In this document: positions 43,657 through 52,032 of the stretch, one piece after another | How positions within the stretch are numbered: position 1 is the first letter of the stretch | Layout of the letters: every line of letters starts with the position of its first letter | From: an uncultured Lachnospiraceae bacterium | GTDB taxonomy: Bacteria > Bacillota > Clostridia > Lachnospirales > Lachnospiraceae | Reading direction: 5' to 3' | NCBI GenBank assembly: GCA_910585965.1 | Contig: CAJUHH010000003.1 | Span: 62,001 to 126,000, forward strand | Length of the DNA: 64,000 nt | The notes under the pieces: generated by a model | The model's input: only the letters and a program-made list of their open reading frames with translations | What the model was told of the DNA's origin: nothing | The model's database searches: none | Position numbers and translations under genes: made by a program

Positions 43657-44100
43657 TTATATGATATTCTTTATAAAAATTTCTGCCTTTTTCAATTCCT
43701 GTTGACTTGGGTGTCCTTTTGCAATGCCGCCTAATTTTCCGAAGATACCATATGTGTCATATCCTCTGCACTGAAAACTCCCCACACATTCCACATTCTT
43801 TTGTTTGAGTAGTTTTTTAATTCCCTTTGTGTAGTCGATATATGCAACGCCGCAGGTATCAACAAGAAATATTTTTTGATTTTTATTGAATACTGTATTA
43901 CTAATATATTTTTTTATGTTTTCATGGAAAGAATGGAAATATATGCCGGACGCAAATCCAATTATATCATACGCTGTAATATCGGGGTTTTGATTTTGGG
44001 TAATATCAATCAAATCCGCTGTTATGATTTTTGCCATATATTCAGCCACTTTTTTAGTATTTCCATGATGTGTAGAAGCATAAATAACCACTGTTTTCAT
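43657..44100 (-). CDS. Flavodoxin-family protein
   Basis: 147 residues. FMN phosphate-binding loop YASTHHGNTKKVAEY at the N-terminus; later FASGIYFHSFHENIKKYI and a C-terminal GHPSQQEL. Small electron carrier or FMN oxidoreductase. It overlaps the MarR gene upstream by four bases, so the two form an operon and the MarR protein probably regulates it. Cargo of E1, with no obvious link to recombination. Confidence 0.88.
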   Translation of the reverse strand: MKTVVIYASTHHGNTKKVAEYMAKIITADLIDITQNQNPDITAYDIIGFASGIYFHSFHENIKKYISNTVFNKNQKIFLVDTCGVAYIDYTKGIKKLLKQKNVECVGSFQCRGYDTYGIFGKLGGIAKGHPSQQELKKAEIFIKNII

Positions 44101-44594
44101 TCTTGATTCTCTCTTTCTTTTTGGTTTAATTCTTTTGCACGTTCAACCATAGTGTCAATTTGTTTTGAAAAGTTGTTTATTGTTTCTTGTTCCATTCCTT
44201 TTGTCATTGCACATACCCATTTTGTTTGTATTTCCCGAAGTTCCATTTCTAATGATTTTGCCTTGTCTGTCAAGAACAGCTTTTTTGCCCTTTTATCTGC
44301 ACTATCTGTTTTGCGGATAATCAGCTCTTTTTTTTCCATTAGCTGCAATGTCCTTGTGACAGCGGCTTTATCTACTGAATACTCCTGTGCTAAATCATCT
44401 TGTGAAATGCCGTCTTTTGTATAGAGTGATGATAAATATAACAGCTCGGTTGCAGATATACTTATTCCACTTAATTCACGGTTGAAATATAGATTTAACT
44501 GTCGGAATAAAATACTTATTTGTTTCCCTATCAAGTTTTCACCACCTCCATTAGTTGATATGTCAATCATATCAGCATTTAGTTGATGTGTCAA
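44097..44594 (-). CDS. MarR-family transcriptional regulator
   Basis: 165 residues with the winged-helix pattern: ISATELLYLSSLYTKDGISQDDLAQEYSVDKAAVTRTLQLMEKKELIIRKTDSADKRAK-type sequence, here from about residue 45 to 100. Likely binds the palindromic AT-rich DNA before its own gene (TTGATATGTCAAT / ATTTAGTTGATGTGTCAA around 44555-44595). Operon with the flavodoxin. Confidence 0.9.
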   Translation of the reverse strand: MTHQLNADMIDISTNGGGENLIGKQISILFRQLNLYFNRELSGISISATELLYLSSLYTKDGISQDDLAQEYSVDKAAVTRTLQLMEKKELIIRKTDSADKRAKKLFLTDKAKSLEMELREIQTKWVCAMTKGMEQETINNFSKQIDTMVERAKELNQKERENQE

Positions 44595-44767
44595 CTTTTT
44601 TCGCCCAAAATCGGACTTCAGATATTACAATGAAAATAGCATAGGCAATGGGAAAGCGGCTTCTAAGCGTCTACAAGAGCATAAGTACACGGCTTTGAGG
44701 GGCGTGTGGGTATGCGTCTTAGTGATTGTATTTTGTATGTTTTCATTTACTGCAATCTTCCCGGTTT

Positions 44768-44775
44768 GCTTCACC
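44768..44775. repeat. Attachment-site core of E1, cotJC 5' side
   Basis: GCTTCACC, identical to 41057-41064; predicted crossover TC at 44771-44772. Confidence 0.8.
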
Positions 44776-44887
44776 AAACCTTTGGAAATGCACGATTTCC
44801 CTTGCCCGTAAGAAGCGGATAGGATCGCAGACTTCCTGATCATGAACCAAGCGAAGAATATTGTCATAGGTGGTTCGTGCTTTTTGT

Positions 44888-44893
44888 TCTGCT
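44888..44893. repeat. Attachment-site core of E2, cotJC 3' side
   Basis: TCTGCT shared with 52027-52032. The symmetry centre of the reconstructed attP falls on TC at 44888-44889, GA on the cotJC strand. Confidence 0.78.
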
Positions 44894-44966
44894 ACAATCA
44901 TATAAGAACAACTTTTGGTTAATAGGTTTATGGAATTAGGAAAGTATTGATTAATCAGCGCTTCCC

Positions 44967-46526
44967 TTAGAAATTCCAGTGAATTTCAATCGGAACGTCC
45001 TTTGTTCCCGGTATACGTTTTCCCACAGACACATAATCAATCAGTATTTCCACGATTTCACGGGTAAGGTGTTCCAAGTTGGTGTATTGATCAATCAGTT
45101 CGCGGCGGTTATCGCCAGCCGCAATTTTTTCTTCGATTTCGGATAACTGCTTTTCGCATTCTGCTACTACGCGCTCCAAGCGGTCGCGTTCCGTGGTAAA
45201 GTCCCTTGACATTTCCACATAATCGCTTTCGGACAGCAAGCCCTTTACCTTATCCATGTAAAGCTCCCGAATACCTTTTGAATATTCCGCAATCTTTTTT
45301 TCATAGACTGCCATATCAGAAAGCAGATGGGCTTTTTGTTCCTGCAAGTTATCACAAAATTCTATGTTTTGTTCTAATTCGTCTTTGTCAAGATATTCCG
45401 CTGCTAAATGGTTAAGTTCGTTGAGCACAAGCTGTTCTAATTTATCAACGGAGATAAAAGAACCGATGCAAGCGTCCTTTGATACATGGCGGCTTGAACA
45501 CTTTAGATAATACCTATCGTGGTTTTTGGAAGAACTCATTGTGTAACCGCAGTTAGCGCACCGGGCTTTTTTTGCGAACAGACCTATTGTACCAATCGTG
45601 AAAGGCTTTGCTTTTTGCGAGATTAACGATTGTACTCTGTCCCATAATTCACGATCAATGATCGGCTCGTGGGTTCCTTCGACAATATACCATTCGCTTT
45701 TGGGGCGGGGCTTGTTCTGCTTTGTCTTGTACGATACGCTACCGTATTTGCCCTGTACCATGTTACCAATATAGATTTCGTTTATCAGCATATCGGAGAT
45801 AGCGAAGTATTTCCAGAGAGTGCTGTTTTTGGTTTTGGGCTGTTGGTAACGTAGACCATGCAGACGCTTGTATTCAGTTGGATTAGGTATGCCCCTGTCA
45901 TTGAGCATACGGGCAATTGCAGTTTTTCCGTAACCTTGTGAAAACAGGGTAAATACTTCTCGGACAACGACTGCGGCTTCTTCGTCGATTATCAAATGTC
46001 CCTTTTGATCGGGGTCTTTCTTGTAACCGTAGAGAGCAAATGCGCCAATGTGAAAACCGTTTACACGTCTGTTTGTCAAAACGCTGCGGATATTCTCGGA
46101 CATATCCTCTAAATACCATTCATTGACAAGCCCGTTGATCTGGCGGGACTTTTTGTTTCCTCTGTTTGCGGTGTCCGCATTATCAACAATGCTGATAAAG
46201 CGAATGCCCCAGATTGGGAAAAACCCATGTATGTACTTTTCTACAAGCTCAAGCTCACGGGTAAAACGTGACTGTGTTTTGCAGAGGACAATATCAAATT
46301 TGTGCTGCTCCGCATCGTGTAGCAGACGGTTAAATTCTGGGCGGCGTCTGTCTGCTCCTGCATAGTCATCGTCGCTGTAAATGTTATAAAGTTCCCACCC
46401 CTGTTTCATGGCATATTGCAGTAACATCGATTTCTGGTTTTGGATGCTGCCGGAGTCATCGGTTTCAGATTGCTTGTTTTTGTCTTCCTCGGATAAGCGG
46501 CAGTAAATAGCTACTTTCATACTCAT
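44967..46526 (-). CDS. Large serine recombinase of E2
   Basis: 519 residues. Catalytic S12 in IYCRLSEED, then SDDDYAGADRRRPEFNRLL and VLCKTQSRFTREL of the resolvase domain. The recombinase domain, a zinc ribbon (ARCANCGYTM and later C in KCSSRHVSKDAC) and a long coiled coil (about 370-470) follow. It is distinct from the E1 enzyme and belongs to a different branch (DSGSIQNQ type). Ends 74 bases from the E2 attachment core, as expected for an element integrase. Confidence 0.95.
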   Translation of the reverse strand: MSMKVAIYCRLSEEDKNKQSETDDSGSIQNQKSMLLQYAMKQGWELYNIYSDDDYAGADRRRPEFNRLLHDAEQHKFDIVLCKTQSRFTRELELVEKYIHGFFPIWGIRFISIVDNADTANRGNKKSRQINGLVNEWYLEDMSENIRSVLTNRRVNGFHIGAFALYGYKKDPDQKGHLIIDEEAAVVVREVFTLFSQGYGKTAIARMLNDRGIPNPTEYKRLHGLRYQQPKTKNSTLWKYFAISDMLINEIYIGNMVQGKYGSVSYKTKQNKPRPKSEWYIVEGTHEPIIDRELWDRVQSLISQKAKPFTIGTIGLFAKKARCANCGYTMSSSKNHDRYYLKCSSRHVSKDACIGSFISVDKLEQLVLNELNHLAAEYLDKDELEQNIEFCDNLQEQKAHLLSDMAVYEKKIAEYSKGIRELYMDKVKGLLSESDYVEMSRDFTTERDRLERVVAECEKQLSEIEEKIAAGDNRRELIDQYTNLEHLTREIVEILIDYVSVGKRIPGTKDVPIEIHWNF

Positions 46527-46605
46527 TCGTTTTTATCCCTCCTTAAGAGATAAAAACAAGCCTGCTCCATGCACCTATTATACATGGCAACATATAACTT
46601 GTAAA

Positions 46606-46791
46606 TTATCGTTTTTCTTCAACTGATTTATTGTTAAACATAGGGATGGCAGGTGAAGCCTGGTATCTGTTGCTTTTTTCAAGCTGGTTGATAAGGCTGA
46701 TCCATGCTTGGGTAAAATTATCTTTCGAAGTTGTACTTTCACCATTTTTAAAAATACTTTTGCAAAATTTTTTTGAGTCTGTATTGGACAA
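46606..46791 (-). CDS. Small ORF preceding the E2 recombinase
   Basis: 61 residues, TTG start seven bases after AGAGAGG. Begins MSNTDSKKFCKSIFKNGES, then FTQAWISLINQLEKS. Basic, helical. Similar small proteins accompany recombinases in clostridial elements as far as I recall, but I cannot name a family. Same strand as and 79 bases upstream of the recombinase, the position TnpW has in E1; a recombination directionality or regulatory factor is possible. Confidence 0.6.
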   Translation of the reverse strand: MSNTDSKKFCKSIFKNGESTTSKDNFTQAWISLINQLEKSNRYQASPAIPMFNNKSVEEKR

Positions 46792-46819
46792 AATATTGCC
46801 TCTCTTTGCTTATATGACA

Positions 46820-47239
46820 ACGTATGTAGAATTACTTGTACGTTATACTGGTTTTATAACAATGAAAAATTTTACCTTTCACTAATAGCAGACGGGAGAG
46901 GGTAAAAAATAAACAGTTTATAGAAAGTTTATAATTTTTATTTTATTGGTGTTGTTGTTTTATAAACAGAAAGTAATAGTGTGTATAGCATAGAATATGC
47001 CAAGAGCCAAGGGTATGGGGCGCGGAAGCCCCATCAAGTAAGCCGGAGTGATTCAAAACGCACGGAGTGGGTTTTGAGTTACGCAGGCGAAACTTGCTTT
47101 TGTCTGATTTTTGGCTAATACGCTTGCCAACTTGAATACTAATAGACTTTATAGGCAAAAAATCTTTTATTGCTGATTTGTTGGATTGTTGGTATTATAA
47201 AAGATAATGACAAGCAGTATGGCGAGAAGGAGATAGATA
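46820..47239. other. Gene-poor stretch of E2
   Basis: About 400 bases with no convincing gene. It holds small hairpins only: ATGGGGC/GCCCCAT (near 47016-47035) and CAAAAC/GGTTTTG (near 47056-47078). An open frame on the minus strand at 46943-47158 has no Shine-Dalgarno or family resemblance. AGAAGGAGA at 47224 is the Shine-Dalgarno of the following damaged gene. Confidence 0.5.
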
Positions 47240-47341
47240 GTGAATTCGGAAGAAAAAGTACATATGAATCTATATGGCTATTGGCATTGGTAAAGCTATT
47301 ACAGCAATTATAGTGATTTATCGCCTTTTAAAAATGGGAAG

Positions 47342-48976
47342 TTGAATCGAATTTCATTTTTGGTGGATACTAAAAGTTTTGGAGAACAGGCAGGACGTGA
47401 GTTTATGGCGTACACGCCTTATAATGATTTGCATAATTTTTTCAACTTTATGGATAAAAAGAAGGGAGGAATTGTTACGAAAGAACAGTATAAATATAAT
47501 CAATATACAAAGCAAAATGTAAGGCATAGGGCAATTTTTAAAGCTGTAGATTCTTTGACATCTAAAAGAGAGAGGTCATGTTGTGTTGAAAGAAGTTATG
47601 TACGTAATGTATACGATTATTTTACTTCATCAGATGATATCAGCCAGAATGGAGCAGAAGCGGAGAAAATCAATGTTTCATATATAACAGATTGGGAGAA
47701 ATTGCATGATTCATATGTGGGTACAAAAAAGCCTGAAGATTTAGTAGTTTGTTATTTAAGTGGTCCAGAGCCAAATAATGATTTTCAGGAATTAATTAAT
47801 TTAGGGATACTTCCGCATAATATATGGGCTTTTGAATCAGATAACCAAGTATATAAGAAAGCGATAGCTGCTTATAACCAGGGAGAGTATCCGCAGCCTA
47901 GAATTTTGAAACAAAATATTGAGACATTTTTTCAACAAACACCAAAGAAATTTGATATTATATACATAGATGCTTGTGGAAGTATACCATCAACGCAACA
48001 TGCGTTACGAAGTGTTTTTTCAGTATGCCAAAATCATCGTTTGAATTCGCCTGGAGTGATAATCACAAATTTTGCTATGCCTGATATTGCTAATGAGGCA
48101 ATTGGAGATTATTATGAATTAATATCCCAATACTTATTCTTCAAGAAGTATCCTTTTGCAGAATTTGAAATAAGTGAAAGTAGGATAAAAAATAAAGAAT
48201 ACGATAATATTTTAAATAATGTAACTGAGAAATTTGATTTGTATTATGGGGAATTTATATCTGCAGTGTTACGTGATATTCCAGCCGTTATCGTGCCTGT
48301 ACAAAGAATTGCACAAAACCCATATCTATATCAATTATTTGATATGATAGACATTAATAGGGTAAATGAGGATTTCATTAATATATCAAAGGGAAATTCG
48401 TTAGCCAGATATTTCTTTACAGTAAATAGTCTATTGGAAACTGGTTTGCTGGATGAAAAAAGCCGATGCTTTTTGAATGAGATAGGGAATTTTCATGATT
48501 TAATAAAAGGATTAAAATTAACTGTTCTTTTGAGAAAAGGAAAGCTTAGATTAAAAGAAGATGTGCAAAAAATAAAAGAGTACTTTGAAAACAATAATAG
48601 TTTATATCAGTTTTGTGATAAGCCACATAGTAATTTGTTTTTTGACATTATTCTTAATCAGCTAGCTTATCCAATGCATAATAATATTTTACAGAATGCC
48701 CGGTATCAGTATGTTGCAAAGTCTAACCATATGTTTACTGATATTACGGTATATGACGAGTGTCGATATATTTATGAATGGCTGCCTGGGCTTCATCAAA
48801 TAGTTTCATCTTTTGAAAATAATTCATGGCAATATGTTTTTCGTTTTGCATTAGATGGCTTGGTGAAAATGAGACAAAATTATAATAATGAATTCTTTTT
48901 TCAAGGTTCTATTGTATCAAATGTAGTGGAAGGGTTTTCAAGTAAAAAGTTAGTAGAGAGAATAGTAATAAATTAA
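47342..48976 (+). CDS. Large protein of unknown function, possible SAM-methyltransferase fold; 5' end interrupted
   Basis: 544 residues, clearly AT-rich compared with the host genes. A central Rossmann-like segment (VVCYLSGPEPNNDFQELINLG, about 140-160; FDIIYIDACGSIPS) hints at a methyltransferase-type domain; the rest I do not recognise. The frame is open further upstream: GTG 47240 behind AGAAGGAGA reads MNSEEKVHMNLYGYWHW, then a TAA at 47291, then SYYSNYSDLSPFKNGKLNR into this ORF. So the native start was probably 47240 and a nonsense change separates it. Confidence 0.6.
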   Translation: MNRISFLVDTKSFGEQAGREFMAYTPYNDLHNFFNFMDKKKGGIVTKEQYKYNQYTKQNVRHRAIFKAVDSLTSKRERSCCVERSYVRNVYDYFTSSDDISQNGAEAEKINVSYITDWEKLHDSYVGTKKPEDLVVCYLSGPEPNNDFQELINLGILPHNIWAFESDNQVYKKAIAAYNQGEYPQPRILKQNIETFFQQTPKKFDIIYIDACGSIPSTQHALRSVFSVCQNHRLNSPGVIITNFAMPDIANEAIGDYYELISQYLFFKKYPFAEFEISESRIKNKEYDNILNNVTEKFDLYYGEFISAVLRDIPAVIVPVQRIAQNPYLYQLFDMIDINRVNEDFINISKGNSLARYFFTVNSLLETGLLDEKSRCFLNEIGNFHDLIKGLKLTVLLRKGKLRLKEDVQKIKEYFENNNSLYQFCDKPHSNLFFDIILNQLAYPMHNNILQNARYQYVAKSNHMFTDITVYDECRYIYEWLPGLHQIVSSFENNSWQYVFRFALDGLVKMRQNYNNEFFFQGSIVSNVVEGFSSKKLVERIVIN

Positions 48977-48979
48977 AAA

Positions 48980-49909
48980 TTGGGAATAAATATACCACCA
49001 CTTTTTATTTACAAACGGAACGATAAGGTAAAAGAGGTAGTGGATGGACAACAGCGTTTGCTTGCAATTTTAGGGTTTTTAGGAAAAACTTACATCGATG
49101 AGCGTGGCAATACAGTGTGTTCTGATAAGGATAAATTTAGATTATCTAAATTAAAAATACTTTCGGAATTGGATGGAAAGACAATAGATACAGTGGGTGA
49201 AGAATTTGAAGAAAAGATTTTAGAGTTTCCTATGGATATAATTGAGATAGATGCTCAGCAAAATCCTGATTTTAGCCAAATAGATTTGTTTTTAAGATTA
49301 AATACAAAACCATATCCAATCAAAGAAAATACTTTTGAAATGTGGAATGCATATATCGATAAGGATATAATCATAAAAGTAAAGGAAATCGCTACAAAAT
49401 ATGAAAAGAAAATATTCAGAGCCAGAGATACTCGAATGAAGTTAGAAGAATTAATAACTTCTTTAGGGTATATTGATTACAGAATGAATCAATCACATAC
49501 GGAAATTATAAATGTCTTAAATATATATAAGCGCAATGAAAGAATGTGTGCAAGGATAATGAGTAAAGATAATGTTACGAAAACATTAAGTGAGTTGTCA
49601 AATAATAATCCTAAGATTTTTGTTGAAGCACTTGAAAATGTTGAATTATTTGTTAATAAAATTTTGATATTAATTGAAAATAATTTTGAACAATTAAGAG
49701 AGCTGTTTAATCATTCTAAAAAAGGGATTCAATATAAGACGGATCAAAATTTCTACTTTTTATGGGCGATACTTTTCAAGATTCCCATTGAAGAACTTCA
49801 AAACAGAAGACAAGAGAATTTTAATAGAATATCAAGAATATTCTCTTCTATACAAAAAACTCCAGTCAATTATACTACGGAAATGTTTTTGAGGGAAATA
49901 GAATCATGA
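48980..49909 (+). pseudogene. DUF262 (GmrSD/ParB-like nuclease) protein, 5' truncated
   Basis: 309 residues beginning inside the DUF262 domain: GINIPPLFIYKRNDKVKEVVDGQQRLLAI is split by no stop, with the catalytic-type DGQQR motif intact, but the usual N-terminal 40-50 residues are missing. It lies in the same frame as the preceding ORF, separated only by TAA-AAA, so the two may descend from one reading frame or a deletion fusion. DUF262 proteins are found in anti-phage systems. Confidence 0.65.
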
Positions 49910-50045
49910 GAAGATGCGCTCAAACTGTAAGCAAAAAATTTTTATGCATGTCTTTATTTGGACAAATGAAAAATACAAGGGAGACGCGCTTTTGCAGAAA
50001 GGATTCGCGGTGGGTTTCCTGAATAGAAGATGAAAAAATATAGCA

Positions 50046-50340
50046 GGCAAGGCGGCTATTGTAGTGCCAGGCAATATGCTCTTTGAGGGTGGACGGGGGA
50101 TTCGTTTTATTACCTGTTATTATCGATGTGTGGAAATCTAGTCAGAGGAAAATCCAGAGGGGCGCTGGCGTAAATATTCAGTGAAAGAGATAAAACCAGT
50201 TTGGATATTTTCTGGATTAAAGATAAGTCTCTTGCTGATTTAGATAATTTGCCAACACTGAAATGGTAGCAGATATCATTGAAAATTTGCAAAGCGCGTT
50301 GGAATGCTTTCAAGAATTGCAAGTATGCTTAAAGAAGTAG
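50046..50340 (+). pseudogene. Remnant of a type I restriction HsdM methyltransferase
   Basis: No intact frame, but two HsdM stretches are readable: GKAAIVVPGNMLFEGGRG (from 50046) and, after a deletion, RWRKYSVKEI (from 50163), then LDIFWIKDKSLADLDNLPT (from 50201) and, one frame over, VADIIENLQSALECFQELQ to the stop near 50340. Frameshifts and deletions are evident. It marks E2 cargo as a decayed restriction/defence island. Confidence 0.65.
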
Positions 50341-50389
50341 GGAAAAGAATTATAAGAAAATAGTTTTATTTTTATGGGAGGCAACGAGA

Positions 50390-51772
50390 ATGACAACAGA
50401 ATTAATGCGTCAATTGCTTTCAAAAGATGAAAAGATAACGATAGAATATAAAGAATGCCAGAATGGGATTTATGATGATGTATATGAAACAGTATGTTCA
50501 TTTTCCAATCGCTATGGTGGATACATCATTATGGGGGTAAAAGATTGCGGAATCCCAATAGGTCTTAACCGGAACATCATCAAAGACATGAAGAAAAATT
50601 TTGTGAATCAGTTAAACAATCCGGATAAGATGTCGCCAACTTTATATTTGTCGATAGAAGAGTTTGAATATGACGGAATGATGTTGCTGTGGGTGTATGT
50701 GCCGCCCACATCTACTGTTGAGAAATGTGTTAACAGAATATATGACCGGAATGAAGATGGCGATATGGATATCACAGATTCCCCTATCCAGCTTCAAAAT
50801 ATGTACAACAGGAAAAGCAACACCTATGTGGAACATAAAATCTTCCCATATGTTTCACTGGATGATTTGCGTCTGGATTTGATGAATAAGGTGCGGAATC
50901 TTGCCAAAAGCCGGAAACCGGATCATGACTGGCTGCAAATGTCTGATCAGGATATATTAAAAAGTGCCGGATTGTGGGAAAAGGATTTTTCATCAGGAGT
51001 GCAGGGGTACAATTTGGCAGGAGTCCTGCTGTTTGGAAAAGATGAAGTGATACGTTCCTGCTGCCCAGGTTATGTAACAGATGCGATTTGCCGAATAGAA
51101 AATTTAGACCGTTATGATGACAGATTGCAGGTGACTACTAATTTGATTGAATCATACGAACTTCTTATGGAGTTTGTTGCCAAGCACACTTCCGATAAAT
51201 TTTTCCTTGTAGATAATGTAAATACAAGTATAAGAGACCTGATTGCAAGAGAGGTTATTGGCAATATATTAGTCCATAGAGATTTTTCCAGCGCTTATCC
51301 GGCCAAGGTGATCATTGAAAAAGACTGGTTTAAAACTGAGAATTGGTGCGTCCCCAGACGACATGGAAATATCATGAGCGATGAATTTACGCCATATCCT
51401 AAAAATCCATTGATACAGCAATTTTTTGCAAACATTGGACGAACTGACACAATTGGTTCCGGTGTCAGAAATCTTTATAAATATACGCCAATCTATTCTG
51501 AAGGCGGAAAGCCGGAACTGTTTGAAGATGACGTTTTTAAAATTTCTATTCCGTTGAATAAAATCGCGGCAGATTCAGCAAAGAAAAGTAAGACATTATC
51601 GAAAAGAGAACAGAAAATTTATGATATGATTTGTGAAAATATTCATTTGTCAGTGGAGCAGGTCATGGCAGAACTGGATATTTCGAGAGCAACCGTATTT
51701 AGAGATTATGCAAAAATCAAAAGAATTACAGGTGCATCTTATGATAAAAATACCTCAACATGGACTTTATAA
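50390..51772 (+). CDS. AlbA_2-domain ATP-binding/DNA-binding regulator
   Basis: 460 residues. N-terminal AlbA_2 (Schlafen-like) domain: EYKECQNGIYDDVYETVCSFSNRYGGYIIMGVKD-type sequence over the first 45 residues. A central RecG-C/HATPase-like part (REVIGNILVHRDFSSAYPAKV, GRTDTIGSGVRNLYKY) follows, with a C-terminal helix-turn-helix (LSVEQVMAELDISRATVFRDY). GGGAGG precedes the ATG. Intact, unlike its neighbours. A helically phased repeat array begins six bases after its stop and could be its target. Confidence 0.85.
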   Translation: MTTELMRQLLSKDEKITIEYKECQNGIYDDVYETVCSFSNRYGGYIIMGVKDCGIPIGLNRNIIKDMKKNFVNQLNNPDKMSPTLYLSIEEFEYDGMMLLWVYVPPTSTVEKCVNRIYDRNEDGDMDITDSPIQLQNMYNRKSNTYVEHKIFPYVSLDDLRLDLMNKVRNLAKSRKPDHDWLQMSDQDILKSAGLWEKDFSSGVQGYNLAGVLLFGKDEVIRSCCPGYVTDAICRIENLDRYDDRLQVTTNLIESYELLMEFVAKHTSDKFFLVDNVNTSIRDLIAREVIGNILVHRDFSSAYPAKVIIEKDWFKTENWCVPRRHGNIMSDEFTPYPKNPLIQQFFANIGRTDTIGSGVRNLYKYTPIYSEGGKPELFEDDVFKISIPLNKIAADSAKKSKTLSKREQKIYDMICENIHLSVEQVMAELDISRATVFRDYAKIKRITGASYDKNTSTWTL

Positions 51773-51777
51773 AATCT

Positions 51778-51942
51778 CAGTCTCATTTCAGTCTCATGTA
51801 GTCTCAAACAGTCTGGAACCACTTTGAGACTGAAAAAGTACGGTTTTTCAAGGGATTACAGGAATGAACTATAGAAAGTATCATTCCAAGTCTCAAATCA
51901 GTCTCATTTTTTCATATAATCTTGAGGCTGACTTGAGACTTA
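51778..51942. repeat. CAGTCTCA iteron array with helical phasing
   Basis: Copies at 51778 (CAGTCTCAT), 51789 (CAGTCTCAT), 51799 (TAGTCTCAA), 51809 (CAGTCTG), 51889 (AGTCTCAA) and 51899 (CAGTCTCAT); inverted copies TTTGAGACTG (51823), TTGAGGCTG (51923) and TTGAGACTT (51934). The first four are 10-11 bases apart, one helical turn. It lies between the AlbA_2 gene and the E2 attachment site. Confidence 0.75.
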
Positions 51943-52026
51943 AAGAGTTGGTTCGTTGATGGGTTATAAAATGAAGCAGACTTGTTTTATCCTGTTTTTC
52001 CATGTTGTTCTTATGAGGTCGCCCCA

Positions 52027-52032
52027 TCTGCT
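52027..52032. repeat. Attachment-site core of E2, cotJC 5' side
   Basis: TCTGCT shared with 44888-44893; predicted crossover TC at 52027-52028. Confidence 0.78.

Larger units (their letters stand above)
41057..44775. mobile_element. Serine-recombinase element E1 inserted in cotJC
   Basis: About 3.7 kb between two copies of GCTTCACC (41057-41064 and 44768-44775). Contents, all on the minus strand in cotJC orientation: toxin-antitoxin pair, large serine recombinase, TnpW-like small protein, flavodoxin and MarR regulator. Joining the two inner ends recreates a near-palindromic attP centred on TC/GA: ATTTACTGCAATCTTCCCG on one side, and AAACGGGAGGATTGAAGT on the other (44745-44770 against 41062-41087). 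Precise excision would fuse cotJC residues 173 and 174 in frame. Confidence 0.88.
44768..44893 (-). pseudogene. cotJC: cotJC, middle segment (residues about 136-175)
   Basis: Minus-strand frame encodes AEQKARTTYDNILRLVHDQ, then EVCDPIRFLRAREIVHFQRFGEA, a region conserved in CotJC and Mn-catalases (E136 and H169 are expected metal ligands). At its 5' side the sequence switches at AGCAGA (44888-44893) to element E2, and at its 3' side at GGTGAAGC to element E1, after which the frame is out of family and stops. It is too short to be a gene by itself. Confidence 0.88.
44888..52032. mobile_element. Serine-recombinase element E2 inserted in cotJC
   Basis: About 7.1 kb between two copies of TCTGCT (44888-44893 and 52027-52032). 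It carries its own large serine recombinase beside one end, a conserved small ORF, an AT-rich cargo of decayed defence-type genes, an AlbA_2-domain protein and an iteron array. The joined inner ends give an inverted pair GTTGTTCTTAT (52004-52014) and ATAAGAACAAC (44902-44912), exactly symmetric about TC/GA (23+2+23 bases). Precise excision restores cotJC codons 134-136 as GCA GCA GAA. Confidence 0.88.

Noticed and set aside
44625..44867. Minus-strand ORF of about 80 residues over the cotJC middle piece
   Set aside because: A different minus-strand frame in the same place encodes recognisable CotJC sequence; this one resembles nothing and has no Shine-Dalgarno.
46943..47158. Minus-strand ORF of 71 residues in E2
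   Set aside because: No ribosome binding site, odd composition, spans small hairpins; more likely a chance frame.
46820..47239. Transfer origin or plasmid-type replication region in E2
   Set aside because: Only small hairpins are present, with no relaxase, Rep protein or nick-site pattern that I can support.
51778..51942. CRISPR array
   Set aside because: Repeats are only 8-9 bases, with no proper spacers and no cas genes; better explained as protein-binding iterons.
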